Of a stretch of 64,000 nucleotides of DNA, positions 53,391-62,882 are shown one piece after another (the stretch's first letter is position 1; each line of letters opens with the position of its first letter). The notes beneath the pieces are model-generated. The model worked only from the letters and a program-made list of their open reading frames with translations. It was not told the origin of the DNA and did not search any database. A program made the translations under genes and the position numbers. Origin of the DNA: Pectobacterium aquaticum (lineage in GTDB: Bacteria > Pseudomonadota > Gammaproteobacteria > Enterobacterales > Enterobacteriaceae); contig NZ_CP086253.1 of assembly GCF_003382565.3 (NCBI RefSeq), positions 1,364,001-1,428,000 on the forward strand. Reading direction: 5' to 3'.

Positions 53391-54791
53391 TCACGATTGA
53401 TGCGGCAGCGTTGACTGCTTGACGCTGTCCATTGGCACGCGATTAAAAATCAACACGGGCAGGGCGATGATAACGATCATGCTGAGATAGGTGTAAATAA
53501 ACACCGTATGTGTTTCCGTGCCTCCCGCCGCCATGTGCGGCTGAGAAAACATCCCCAGCAAAATGCCTGCGATGCTGACGCCGAGGCTGGTGGACAACTG
53601 CATGGTCATCGACAGCAGGCTATTGCCGCCGCTGGCGAGCGTATCCGGCAGATCCTTCAACGTCAGCGTGTTCATGGTGGAGAAGCGAACGGCGTTCACC
53701 GTGCCGAGGAAGAACAGCACAATCGGGATCATCCAGATCCATTTCATTAGCGCAACCAGTGCAAACAGCGCCGTGATCAGCGCCAGCAACAGCGTGGAGG
53801 TAATCAGCACGCGGCGGTAGCCGAATCGGTTGACGACCTGCACCACGATCCGCTTCATTCCCATGCTGCCTAGCACCATTGGCACCATCATCAGCCCGGC
53901 GTGGAACGGAGAAAACCCCATTCCCAACTGTAAAAACAGCGGCGTCATAAACGGCAACATGCCGCTGCCGATGCGGGCCAATAGCCCGCCTGTCAGGCCG
54001 ATAGAAAAGGTGGATGTGTCGAACAGATGCAGGTTAAACAGCGCCCGTTTGTTGTGACGGGCGTGCAGCCAATAGCTCAATAGTGCGATCAGCCCGACGG
54101 CGATCAGGGCGAAAATGGCAATTGGCGGAATGCCCAGACTGCGGTTGCCGTCCAGTGCCAATGTTAGCGTTGCCATCCCAACGGCAAGCCAGAGGAAGCC
54201 GCTGATGTCGAAGCGTTGGGTACGCATGGTGTAATTGGGCATCAGGAACCAGGTTGCCAGCGCGCCGATAATGCCGACTGGCAGGTTGATGAGGAAAATC
54301 CAGTGCCAGCTGGCATATTCCACCAGAAAGCCGCCGAGCGCGGGCCCCATTAGTGGGCCAATCTGGCCGGGCAGCGTCACGAAGGTCATCGCCGCCATAT
54401 ACTGATCGCGCGGAACAATCTTCATCACTGTCAGGCGGCCTACCGGCACCATCATCGCACCGCCGATCCCCTGAATAACGCGCGAGGCCAGCAGCTCATT
54501 CAGCGTTTCCGACCGAGCGCACAGCAGCGATCCGAGCGTAAACAGCAGAATCGCGGTGAAAAAAATGTTCTTCACGCCGATGCGGTCCGCCAGCCACCCG
54601 CTGGCGGGCAGCATCACCGCCGCGGTCAGCACATAGGAAACAATCACCGAATGCATATGCAGCGGGCTTTCATTCAGACTCGCCGCCATCGAAGGCAGCG
54701 CGGTATTCACGATGGTGGTATCCAACGTCTGCATAAAGAAGCCAAAGGCAACAATCCAGAGCTGCCAGCGGACGGAGGCGGAATTCATCAC
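53391..54791 (-). CDS. mdtD: MdtD, major facilitator (DHA2) transporter, 466 aa
   Basis: Fourteen hydrophobic segments and the DHA2 signatures LDTTIVNTALPSMAASL (motif D1) and GWLADRIGVKNIFFTA (motif A) are present; RVIQGIGGAMMVPVGRLTVM follows. In E. coli mdtD lies in the mdtABCD-baeSR operon; the transported substrate is uncertain (citrate/iron-related export has been proposed). Here it is separated from mdtC by 412 bp, where a MITE-like element sits, but baeS and baeR follow immediately. Confidence 0.93.
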   Translation of the reverse strand: MMNSASVRWQLWIVAFGFFMQTLDTTIVNTALPSMAASLNESPLHMHSVIVSYVLTAAVMLPASGWLADRIGVKNIFFTAILLFTLGSLLCARSETLNELLASRVIQGIGGAMMVPVGRLTVMKIVPRDQYMAAMTFVTLPGQIGPLMGPALGGFLVEYASWHWIFLINLPVGIIGALATWFLMPNYTMRTQRFDISGFLWLAVGMATLTLALDGNRSLGIPPIAIFALIAVGLIALLSYWLHARHNKRALFNLHLFDTSTFSIGLTGGLLARIGSGMLPFMTPLFLQLGMGFSPFHAGLMMVPMVLGSMGMKRIVVQVVNRFGYRRVLITSTLLLALITALFALVALMKWIWMIPIVLFFLGTVNAVRFSTMNTLTLKDLPDTLASGGNSLLSMTMQLSTSLGVSIAGILLGMFSQPHMAAGGTETHTVFIYTYLSMIVIIALPVLIFNRVPMDSVKQSTLPHQS

Positions 54792-54881
54792 GTTTCAGAT
54801 TCCCCCTGATTAAGTGATAAATGGATAGCTGGTGAATACATATGCCGACACCCGATTGTGTAACTTGTTCTTTTGGCGAGG

Positions 54882-55152
54882 TTTCGTGCGCTGAGTATTT
54901 CCCTTGGCGTAAATTATGCTGAGGGAAAGGCAGACTCTCGGATAAGCGGCATGGATGCCGCGCAAGCCGATGCCGCGTCGGGAACGCGTCAGCGGCGGTC
55001 CGCAAAGAGGATGCTTTTCCCGAAGGCACCGCACAGCGGCATAATTTCCCGCCAAAAAAGCCAGGGTTCCAAGGGCGACGGCAATTGAGCCGCCCTTGGT
55101 CGGGCGCGTTCGGGGTGCTATTAGAAAAACGGTGAAGCTTGAGCGCACGAAA
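54882..55152. mobile_element. Candidate 271-bp MITE-like element between mdtC and mdtD
   Basis: TTTCGTGCGCT (54882-54892) and its inverted copy AGCGCACGAAA (55142-55152) bound a GC-rich, coding-free stretch with internal hairpins (AAGGGCG...CGCCCTT, GGCATGGATGCC). No target duplication can be identified. It separates two genes that are adjacent in E. coli. The flanks (54792-54881 and 55153-55203) show no gene. Confidence 0.5.
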
Positions 55153-55203
55153 TATCCCCATAAATAGCATATTAATTAGATAGCTAACGTTAATCCTATT
55201 CCG

Positions 55204-58200
55204 TCACGATAGTGACAAATCCTTCTCCGGTGCTTTGCGCCGAATATTCCTCAGCTTGTCGAAAAACAGATACACCACCGGGGTGGTATACAGCGTGAGG
55301 ATTTGGCTCATCACCAGCCCGCCGACAATCGTGATGCCGAGCGGTTGGCGCAGCTCGGCACCATCACCGCTGGTCAACACCAGCGGCAGTGCGCCAAACA
55401 GCGCGGCTAATGTGGTCATCATAATCGGGCGGAAACGCAGCAGGCAGGCCTGAAAAATGGCGTCCTGTGCGCTCAACCCGCCGCTGCGCTGTGCCACCAG
55501 CGCAAAATCCACCATCATGATCGCGTTCTTCTTCACGATCCCAATCAGCAGCATGATGCCAATCAGTGCCACCAGACTAAACGGTGCGCCGAACCACTCT
55601 AGTGCCAGCAGCGCGCCCACGCCTGCCGAGGGCAGGGTAGACAGAATCGTCAGCGGGTGCACATAGCTTTCATACAGCACGCCCAGCACGATATACACGG
55701 TGATAATCGCTGCCAGAATCAGTAGCAGTTGGGAAGACTGCGACTGCTGGAACGCCTGTGCGGTACCGGAGAACTGACCGCGTACCGCTGACGGCACGCC
55801 CAGCGACGTCATGGTTCTTTCTATCGCTGCCGTCGCGCTGGAAAGATCGGTGCCTTCCGGCAGGTTAAAAGAGATCGTCGAGGCGGCGGACAGCCCCTGA
55901 TGGTTCACCGACAGCGGTGCATTGATCGGCTTCCAACTGGCGAAATAAGAGAGCGGGATGGGCTTACCTTCGTTATTGATCACGAACATCTTGTTCAGTG
56001 AACTGACATCCTGCGTGTAGGCGTCGTCCACTTCCATTACTACCTTATATTGGTTTAACGGCTGGTAAATGGTCGAAATCTGGCGCTGTCCGAAGGCGTT
56101 ATTGAGCAGTGCGTTAGCGGCAGAAACGCTGATGCCGAGCTGCGCCATCGCATCGCGATCGTAGGTGAGCGCCATTTCCGCCCCTTTATCCTGCTGATCG
56201 GAGTTCACGTCGGCCAGCTCAGGCAGTTTGCTGAAAGCGGTTCGAATCTTGGGTTCCCAGATGCGCAGCTCGCTTAGATCGTCAGACAGCAGCGTGTACT
56301 GGTATCCGGCGCTCGCTTCCCGCCCGCCGATACGAATATCCTGCACCGGCATTAAAAACAGGTTGGCGCCGGGTTCTTTTGCCAGCTTGACGCGCAGGCG
56401 ACTGATCACCTGCTGTGCCGATACATCACGTTCGGACAGCGGCTTCAGTGAGATAAACATCGACCCGCTGTTAGTGCGCGATCCGCCAGTAAACCCGTTC
56501 ACGTTATCCACCGCAGGATCGCTGCTGACAATGGTCATGAAATTCTGGAGTTTCACCGTCATGGCCTGAAAAGAAATGCTCTGATCGGCCTGAATGAAGC
56601 CCATCAACCTGCCCGTGTCCTGCTCTGGGAAGAAGGTCTTCGGGATGCTGATGTACAGCCAGACGTTGAGTGCGATGGTGCCCAGCAGGAGCAACAACAC
56701 CCAACGCGCATGGTTGAGCACCCACTTCAACGAACGCCCGTAGCCTTGCTGCATGGCGAGCAATACACGATTAAAACCACGGGTGCGCGGCTGGCTACGC
56801 TTGGGAACGGCACGTAGCAGGCGGGCGCACAGCATCGGCGTCAGCGTCAGCGAGATCAGCAGCGAAATCATGATCGCTACCGACAGCGTGACGGCGAATT
56901 CGCGGAATAACCGCCCTGGCAAGCCATCCATCAGCAGCAGCGGAATGAACACCGCCACCAGCGACAGACTCATCGATAAGACGGTGAACCCCACTTCGCG
57001 CACGCCCTGAAGCGACGCCTGTAGCGGCTTCATGCCGGCTTCGATGTGGCGGGAAATATTCTCCAGCACCACGATGGCGTCATCCACCACGAAACCGGTG
57101 GCGATGGTGAGCGCCATCAACGACAGGTTATTCAGGCTAAAGCCGCACAGGTACATCGCCGCAAAGGTGCCGATCAGCGACACAGGGACGGCCAGTGCCG
57201 GAATGGCGGTTGCGCGGCCGGAACGCAGAAACAGGAAGACGACTAAAATAACCAGCGCGACGGCGATAATCAGCGATTGCTCGACTTCCGCCAGTGAGGC
57301 GCGAATGGTAGGGGAACGATCCTGCGCAACATCCAGCTGTATTTCTGCTGGCAGGCTGGCACGCAGTTCCGGCATCTCAGCGCGGATATTGTCTACCGTG
57401 GTAATAATGTTGGCATCCGGCGCGCGGCGAATCATCACCAGAATCGCAGGCTTCGCGTTCGCCATCCCCGCGTTACGGGCGTTCTGCACCGAATCTTCTA
57501 CCGTGGCGACGTCGCTCAGGCGGACGGCAGCGCCGTTTTTGTAATGGATAATCAGCGGCGCGTAGGCATCGGCGGTTTTGAGTTCATCGTTGGTTTGTAT
57601 CTGCCAGCTTTTCTGGCTGTTTTCCACGTTCCCCAGCGGCTGGCGCACGTTCGCCTGCGCGATGGCCTGCCGTACCTCATCGAGGGAAATGCCTTGATTA
57701 AACAGCGCCACCGGATTCAGCGCGACGCGCACGGCGGGCAGCGAACTCCCGCCGATGGAGACATCGCCAACGCCTTCCATCTGCGAAATTTTCTGCGACA
57801 GCTGGGTAGAAGCAAAGTCGTACAGTTGTCCCTGACTGTAGGTGTCCGAGGTCAGCGTCAGAATCATGACGGGGGCGTCGGACGGATTGACTTTGCGGTA
57901 GGTCGGGCGGCTGGACATGCCGGACGGCAACAGATTCTGTGCCGCGTTAATGGCTGCCTGTACATCACGCGCCGCGCCGTTGATATCCCTGTCGAGATTA
58001 AATACCAGAATGACGCGCGTACTGCCGAGCGAGCTGGTGGAGGTCATTTCGCTGACGCCCGCGATCCTGCCTAGTGCCCGCTCCAGTGGTGTGGCGACGG
58101 CAGAGGCCATGGTTTCCGGCGAGGCACCGGGCAGCGAGGCGCTGACCGAGATCACTGGGAAATCCACCTGCGGCAGCGGCGACACCGGCAGCAGGCGGAA

Positions 58201-58284
58201 ACCTAATACGCCACAGAGCGCGATGGCCAGCGTCAGCAGCAGGGTGGCGACGGGGCGGTGGATGAACAGGGCGAAGAACTTCAC
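55204..58284 (-). CDS. mdtC: MdtC, RND multidrug transporter subunit, 1026 aa
   Basis: The RND layout is complete: first segment FALFIHRPVATLLLTLAIAL, large periplasmic loops, SLNNLSLMALTIATGFVVDD with the Asp pair of the proton relay, and IGIVKKNAIMMVDFALVAQ in the second half. Length is 1026 against 1025 in E. coli. It assembles with MdtB (2:1) and MdtA and TolC to export novobiocin, bile salts and similar. Its start overlaps mdtB by 4 bp (ATGA). It is the last gene before the intergenic element. Confidence 0.96.
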   Translation of the reverse strand: MKFFALFIHRPVATLLLTLAIALCGVLGFRLLPVSPLPQVDFPVISVSASLPGASPETMASAVATPLERALGRIAGVSEMTSTSSLGSTRVILVFNLDRDINGAARDVQAAINAAQNLLPSGMSSRPTYRKVNPSDAPVMILTLTSDTYSQGQLYDFASTQLSQKISQMEGVGDVSIGGSSLPAVRVALNPVALFNQGISLDEVRQAIAQANVRQPLGNVENSQKSWQIQTNDELKTADAYAPLIIHYKNGAAVRLSDVATVEDSVQNARNAGMANAKPAILVMIRRAPDANIITTVDNIRAEMPELRASLPAEIQLDVAQDRSPTIRASLAEVEQSLIIAVALVILVVFLFLRSGRATAIPALAVPVSLIGTFAAMYLCGFSLNNLSLMALTIATGFVVDDAIVVLENISRHIEAGMKPLQASLQGVREVGFTVLSMSLSLVAVFIPLLLMDGLPGRLFREFAVTLSVAIMISLLISLTLTPMLCARLLRAVPKRSQPRTRGFNRVLLAMQQGYGRSLKWVLNHARWVLLLLLGTIALNVWLYISIPKTFFPEQDTGRLMGFIQADQSISFQAMTVKLQNFMTIVSSDPAVDNVNGFTGGSRTNSGSMFISLKPLSERDVSAQQVISRLRVKLAKEPGANLFLMPVQDIRIGGREASAGYQYTLLSDDLSELRIWEPKIRTAFSKLPELADVNSDQQDKGAEMALTYDRDAMAQLGISVSAANALLNNAFGQRQISTIYQPLNQYKVVMEVDDAYTQDVSSLNKMFVINNEGKPIPLSYFASWKPINAPLSVNHQGLSAASTISFNLPEGTDLSSATAAIERTMTSLGVPSAVRGQFSGTAQAFQQSQSSQLLLILAAIITVYIVLGVLYESYVHPLTILSTLPSAGVGALLALEWFGAPFSLVALIGIMLLIGIVKKNAIMMVDFALVAQRSGGLSAQDAIFQACLLRFRPIMMTTLAALFGALPLVLTSGDGAELRQPLGITIVGGLVMSQILTLYTTPVVYLFFDKLRNIRRKAPEKDLSLS

Positions 58285-61200
58285 TCGGTTTCTTCCTCCT
58301 GACGCGCTAAAAGGCGGAATCGCGTCGCCAGACGATCAAACAGCAGGTAGATCACCGGTGTGGTAAACAGCGTCAGGATTTGGCTCATGATCAGGCCGCC
58401 GACCATACAGATCCCCAGCGGCTGGCGCAGTTCTGCGCCGACGCCGGTGCTCAGCATCAGCGGCAGCGCACTCAGCAGCGCCGCCATAGTGGTCATCAAA
58501 ATCGGCCGGAAACGCAGCAGACAGGCCTGATAAATCGCGTCATACGGTTTCATGCCCTGTTCTCGCTCCGCCGCCAGCGCGAAGTCGATCATCATGATGG
58601 CGTTCTTCTTCACGATCCCAATGAGCAAAATGATCCCGATAATGGCGATCACATCCAGCTCGTTCCCCGCCATCATGAGCGCCAGCAGTGCGCCGACGCC
58701 CGCCGTTGGCAGCGTAGACAAGATGGTGATCGGGTGAATAAAGCTCTCGTATAGCACGCCAAGCACAATGTACATCGCGACAATCGCCGCCACGATGAGC
58801 CACACAGTGCTGCTCAGTGCCGACTGGAACGCCAGCGTACTGCCCTGAAAACGAGTGATAATATCCGCAGGCAGATTCATCTGCTGCTCGGCCTGCGTGA
58901 TGGCATCAACCGCTTCGCCCAGCGCATAGCCTTTAGCGACGTTGAAGGAGATTGTCGTCGACGGGAACTGGTCGATATGGTTGATTGCCAACGGCCCCTG
59001 ACGCTCCTCAATGGTAGCAATACTGCTGAGCGGAATGGTCCCGCCGTCGCTGCTGATGAGGCGCACGTCGTTCAGCGCGTCCAGACCGGTGTTGTTGGTC
59101 GTATCGTGCTCCAGCACCACGCGATACTGGCTGGCCTGCGTATAGATGGTGGAAACCAGTCGCTGACCAAAGGCGTTGTACAGCGCGCTATCGACCTGTG
59201 ACATCGTAATACCCAGACGGCTTGCGCTGTCGCGGTTCACGTTGACGTAGGCGACCGCTGCGCCGTCTTGCCAGTCGCTGCTGACATCCTCTAGCTGCGG
59301 CAGTTTTTTCAACTCGGTCATCAGCTTTGGCACCCACTCGCTCAGCTCGTCCAGCGACATCGCCTGCAAGGTAAACTGGTATTGCGTGCGGCTAATCTGG
59401 GTGTCGATGGTGAGATCCTGCACTGGTTGCAGATACAGCTGAATACCGGGGATCTGGGCGGTTTGCTGTTGTAAGCGACTGATGATCTCTGGAATACGTT
59501 CGCTGCGTTCACTGAGCGGTTTCAGGTTGATTTGCAGTCGGCCGCTATTTAGCGCGGCATTCGTGCCGTCAACGCCGATGAACGAGGACACGCTCTCCAC
59601 CGTCGGATCTTTCATGATGATGGATGCAACGCGCTGCTGGCGGTCGGCCATATTGCTGAACGAGACCGTCTGTGGAGCCTGCACGGTGCCCTGAATGATG
59701 CCGTTATCCTGTATCGGGAAGAAGCCTTTCGGGATCCAGATATAGAGCAAAACTGTTAGCAGCAACGTACCGAGTGCGACGCTGAGTGTCAGCCACGGAT
59801 GATTCAGCACCTTGCGCAGCCAGACGCCGTAGGCATCAATCAGGCGAGTGAAGAAACGTTCGCTGGCGCGGGTAAAGCGGTTCTGTTTACGCAGCGACTG
59901 ATGACTCAGCATTCGTGCGCACATCATGGGCGTCAGCGTGAGCGACACGACGGCGGAAATCAGGATAGACACCGCCAGCGTGACGGCAAATTCGCGGAAC
60001 AGGCGTCCGACGATATCGCCCATAAATAGCAGCGGGATCAGCACCGCGATGAGCGAGAAGGTCAGGGAAATAATGGTGAAGCCGATTTCCCCCGCGCCTT
60101 TCAGCGCCGCGTTAAGCGGTTTTTCCCCTTTTTCGATATAGCGGGCGATGTTTTCAATTACCACGATGGCATCGTCCACCACGAAACCGGTGGCGATGGT
60201 GAGCGCCATGAGTGTCAGGTTATTGATGGAGAAACCGAGAAAATACATCGCGGCAAAGGTGCCAATCAGCGACAGCGGCACGGCAATGCTGGGGATCAGC
60301 GTGGCGACGGCGTTACGCAAGAACAGGTAAATCACCATCACGACCAGCGCGATCGCCAACAGCAGCTCGAACTGGACGTCTTTCACCGAGGCGCGAATGC
60401 TGGTGGTGCGGTCGGTCAGCGTGGTGACTTCGACAGAGTTCGGCAGGCTGGCTTTCAACGCGGGCAGCATCTTACTAATGCTGTCCGTGGTCGTGATGAC
60501 GTTGGCACCCGGCTGGCGCTGAACGTTAATAATGATCGCCTGCTGCCGATTCGCCCAGGCACCGAGATGAATGTTCTCGGCGGCCTGCTCAATCGTTGCG
60601 ACATCCTGAAGCCGCACCGGCGCGCCATTTTTCCATGCAACAATCAGCTTGCGGTAATCATCAACGGACTTCATCTGATCGTTGGCGGAGAGCGTGACCG
60701 AGCGCGTCGGACCATCCAGACTCCCCTTGGCGGAATTCACGTTGGCGGCAGTAATGGCGGTGCGGATCGTTTCGCTGGTCAAACCGTACGCTGCCAGCGC
60801 AGGGGCGTTCAGCCTGACCCGCACTGCCGGACGTTGGCCACCAGCGAGTGACACCAGACCGACGCCTGCCACCTGCGAGATTTTCTGCGCGATGCGGTTG
60901 TCCACCATGTCCTGCACCTGCGTCATCGACATAGCGCTGGAGGTGACGGCCAGCGTCATAATCGGCGGATCCGCCGGATTCACCTTGCTGTAGGTTGGCG
61001 GGTAGGGCAGATCGTTAGGCAGCAGGTTGCTGGCCGCATTGATGGCGGCCTGTACATCCTGTTCGGCGACGTCCAGCGATAGCTCAAGCTGGAATTGCAG
61101 CGTAATGACGGATGCGCCGCCTGCGCTTTGCGTCGACATCTGTTTCAGACCAGACATCTGGCCGAACTGCCGCTCCAGCGGCGCGGTAATCGCCGAGGTC

Positions 61201-61403
61201 ACCACATCAGGGCTGGCACCGGGATACAGGGTAATGACCTGAATCGTCGGATAATCGACTTCGGGCAACGCGGACACCGGTAGCGCCCGATAGCCGATAA
61301 TACCGGCGAGCAGAATGGCGATCATCAGCAGCGTTGTGGCAACCGGACGCAAAATAAACAGGCGTGACGGCCCACCGCCGCTGGCTGGAACGGTATCCTG
61401 CAT
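58281..61403 (-). CDS. mdtB: MdtB, RND multidrug transporter subunit, 1040 aa
   Basis: FILRPVATTLLMIAILLAGI starts the first membrane segment; NNLTLMALTIATGFVVDDAI has the acidic proton relay and GIVKKNAIMMIDFALAAERE the repeated motif in the second half. Length equals E. coli MdtB (1040). It forms a heterotrimer with MdtC. Its first base overlaps the last base of mdtA; it overlaps mdtC by 4 bp, so stoichiometry is set by coupled translation. Confidence 0.96.
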   Translation of the reverse strand: MQDTVPASGGGPSRLFILRPVATTLLMIAILLAGIIGYRALPVSALPEVDYPTIQVITLYPGASPDVVTSAITAPLERQFGQMSGLKQMSTQSAGGASVITLQFQLELSLDVAEQDVQAAINAASNLLPNDLPYPPTYSKVNPADPPIMTLAVTSSAMSMTQVQDMVDNRIAQKISQVAGVGLVSLAGGQRPAVRVRLNAPALAAYGLTSETIRTAITAANVNSAKGSLDGPTRSVTLSANDQMKSVDDYRKLIVAWKNGAPVRLQDVATIEQAAENIHLGAWANRQQAIIINVQRQPGANVITTTDSISKMLPALKASLPNSVEVTTLTDRTTSIRASVKDVQFELLLAIALVVMVIYLFLRNAVATLIPSIAVPLSLIGTFAAMYFLGFSINNLTLMALTIATGFVVDDAIVVIENIARYIEKGEKPLNAALKGAGEIGFTIISLTFSLIAVLIPLLFMGDIVGRLFREFAVTLAVSILISAVVSLTLTPMMCARMLSHQSLRKQNRFTRASERFFTRLIDAYGVWLRKVLNHPWLTLSVALGTLLLTVLLYIWIPKGFFPIQDNGIIQGTVQAPQTVSFSNMADRQQRVASIIMKDPTVESVSSFIGVDGTNAALNSGRLQINLKPLSERSERIPEIISRLQQQTAQIPGIQLYLQPVQDLTIDTQISRTQYQFTLQAMSLDELSEWVPKLMTELKKLPQLEDVSSDWQDGAAVAYVNVNRDSASRLGITMSQVDSALYNAFGQRLVSTIYTQASQYRVVLEHDTTNNTGLDALNDVRLISSDGGTIPLSSIATIEERQGPLAINHIDQFPSTTISFNVAKGYALGEAVDAITQAEQQMNLPADIITRFQGSTLAFQSALSSTVWLIVAAIVAMYIVLGVLYESFIHPITILSTLPTAGVGALLALMMAGNELDVIAIIGIILLIGIVKKNAIMMIDFALAAEREQGMKPYDAIYQACLLRFRPILMTTMAALLSALPLMLSTGVGAELRQPLGICMVGGLIMSQILTLFTTPVIYLLFDRLATRFRLLARQEEETE

Positions 61404-62638
61404 CAGGATTTCTCCCCAGCGATGGCGGGCGTTTTCTCCGTTAGCGCTGAGGGAATGACTTCCACTTTCGCGCCTTCGGTCAGGCGATCTATGCCGTCAG
61501 TCACAACCTGAACATTGGCGTCCAGCCCGGCGGTCACCACAACCAACTGGCCGTACTGAATGCTGGTGGTCACCTGACGCTTACTCACTTCATTTTTATC
61601 ATTCAGAATCCAGACGAAGCGGCCTTCATTGCCCATTTGTACGGCGGCGGACGGCGCGACAACGGCATTTTTCAGCGTGTCGACCTTCATGCGGATATTC
61701 ACAAACTGGTTCGGAAACAGCGCATCGTCCAGATTGTCAAAACGCGCCTTGAGCTTGATCGTGCCCGTGGTGGTGTCGATCTGGTTGTCCATGCTCAGCA
61801 GGATGCCCTGCGAGAGTTTCTTTTGATTAGCACGATCCCAGGCTTCTACCACGGGCGGCTGACCTGATTTCTGCGCACTCAGAATCGTGGAGATTTCCGC
61901 TTCCGGTACGGTAAAGACCACATTGATAGGGTAGGTCTGCGTAATCACGACAATCCCATTAGTGTCGCCGCTGGTGATGTAATTCCCCACATCGACCTGC
62001 TTTAAGCCGATCCGACCGCTGATTGGCGCGGTGATTTTGCTGTAATTCAACTGGAGCTGGGCGCTGGCGACGGCACCTTCATCGGCTTTTAGCGTGCCTT
62101 CCGCCTGACGAACGGCGGCGGTCTGCGCATCCAGCTCCTGACGGGAGATCAGGTTGGTTTTCACCAACTGCTGATAGCGCGCTAAATCCTGTTGGGCATT
62201 AGCCAGCACGGCCCGATCTTTTGCCAACTGTCCCTGAGCCTGCGTCAGCTCAACCTGAAAAGGACGCGGGTCGATTTCTGCCAGTAAGTCGCCAGCCTTA
62301 ACCTGTTGCCCTTCCTGAAAGTGGATCGCCATCAACTGACCGTTCACCCGGCTGCGCAGCGTCACGGTATTAGCCGCTGTCACGGTGCCTAAGCCGGACA
62401 GATAATAGGGCACGGAAGCGGATTGCGTCATCGCCGCCTGCACAGGGGCCAGCGTGCGCATAGCGGCACGGCGTCCACCGCCATTGCTGTTGCTTCCCGA
62501 ATGTGACGTACGGGCGGCGTGCTGTTCACTTGTGCCAGGGGCGGCAGGCGGTGTCTGGGTAAAATGGCGCCAGATCAGCACGGCAATAGCGATAACGGCG
62601 GCAAGTACCAGCAGGCCTCGGATACGTTTGGCATTCAT
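61403..62638 (-). CDS. mdtA: MdtA, membrane fusion protein, 411 aa
   Basis: An N-terminal signal anchor (GLLVLAAVIAIAVLIWRHF) is followed by a disordered Gly/Ser part, the lipoyl half (VNGQLMAIHFQEGQQVKAGD), a coiled-coil hairpin (QLAKDRAVLANAQQDLARYQ) and ITAPISGRIGLKQVDVGNYI. Length 411 against 415 in E. coli. It links MdtBC to TolC. It is the first gene of the operon; a possible BaeR box lies about 150 bp upstream. Confidence 0.95.
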   Translation of the reverse strand: MNAKRIRGLLVLAAVIAIAVLIWRHFTQTPPAAPGTSEQHAARTSHSGSNSNGGGRRAAMRTLAPVQAAMTQSASVPYYLSGLGTVTAANTVTLRSRVNGQLMAIHFQEGQQVKAGDLLAEIDPRPFQVELTQAQGQLAKDRAVLANAQQDLARYQQLVKTNLISRQELDAQTAAVRQAEGTLKADEGAVASAQLQLNYSKITAPISGRIGLKQVDVGNYITSGDTNGIVVITQTYPINVVFTVPEAEISTILSAQKSGQPPVVEAWDRANQKKLSQGILLSMDNQIDTTTGTIKLKARFDNLDDALFPNQFVNIRMKVDTLKNAVVAPSAAVQMGNEGRFVWILNDKNEVSKRQVTTSIQYGQLVVVTAGLDANVQVVTDGIDRLTEGAKVEVIPSALTEKTPAIAGEKS

Positions 62639-62787
62639 AGTGATGGATTACTCTCTCCAGGTTGCGCGGGAAGCACGGCGTAGCCGCATACTTCACGCTG
62701 CATGTGCGTTGGCTGTCATACCCAGCACGTTAGTAGACCAATGGCCTTATTTTACTAGTTTAAACAAGGGATGCCGGACAAAAATGA

Positions 62788-62806
62788 AGGAATTATGGAA
62801 GATATG
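62788..62806 (-). promoter_or_regulatory. Possible BaeR box upstream of mdtA
   Basis: On the minus strand TTCCATAATT matches the core of the E. coli BaeR box (TTTTTCTCCATDATTGGC) at nine consecutive positions (TCCATAATT), but the GGC end is not present. It lies about 155 bp before the mdtA start. Confidence 0.4.
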
Positions 62807-62818
62807 TCAGGGTTTGTA

Positions 62819-62851
62819 GGAAAAAAATCCGGCAGCACAAGGCCGCCGGAT
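62819..62851 (-). terminator. nupC terminator
   Basis: On the minus strand ATCCGGC (62851-62845) pairs with GCCGGAT (62833-62827), followed by a run of seven T. It lies 32 bp after the nupC stop and separates nupC from mdtA. Confidence 0.9.
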
Positions 62852-62882
62852 AGCGATGAAAACTTTATAACGTGATGAAGGA

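Noticed and set aside
56228..58366. Several 70-220-codon plus-strand frames opposite mdtABC, baeS and trhP
   Set aside because: These are antisense shadows of GC-rich core genes with no ribosome binding sites.
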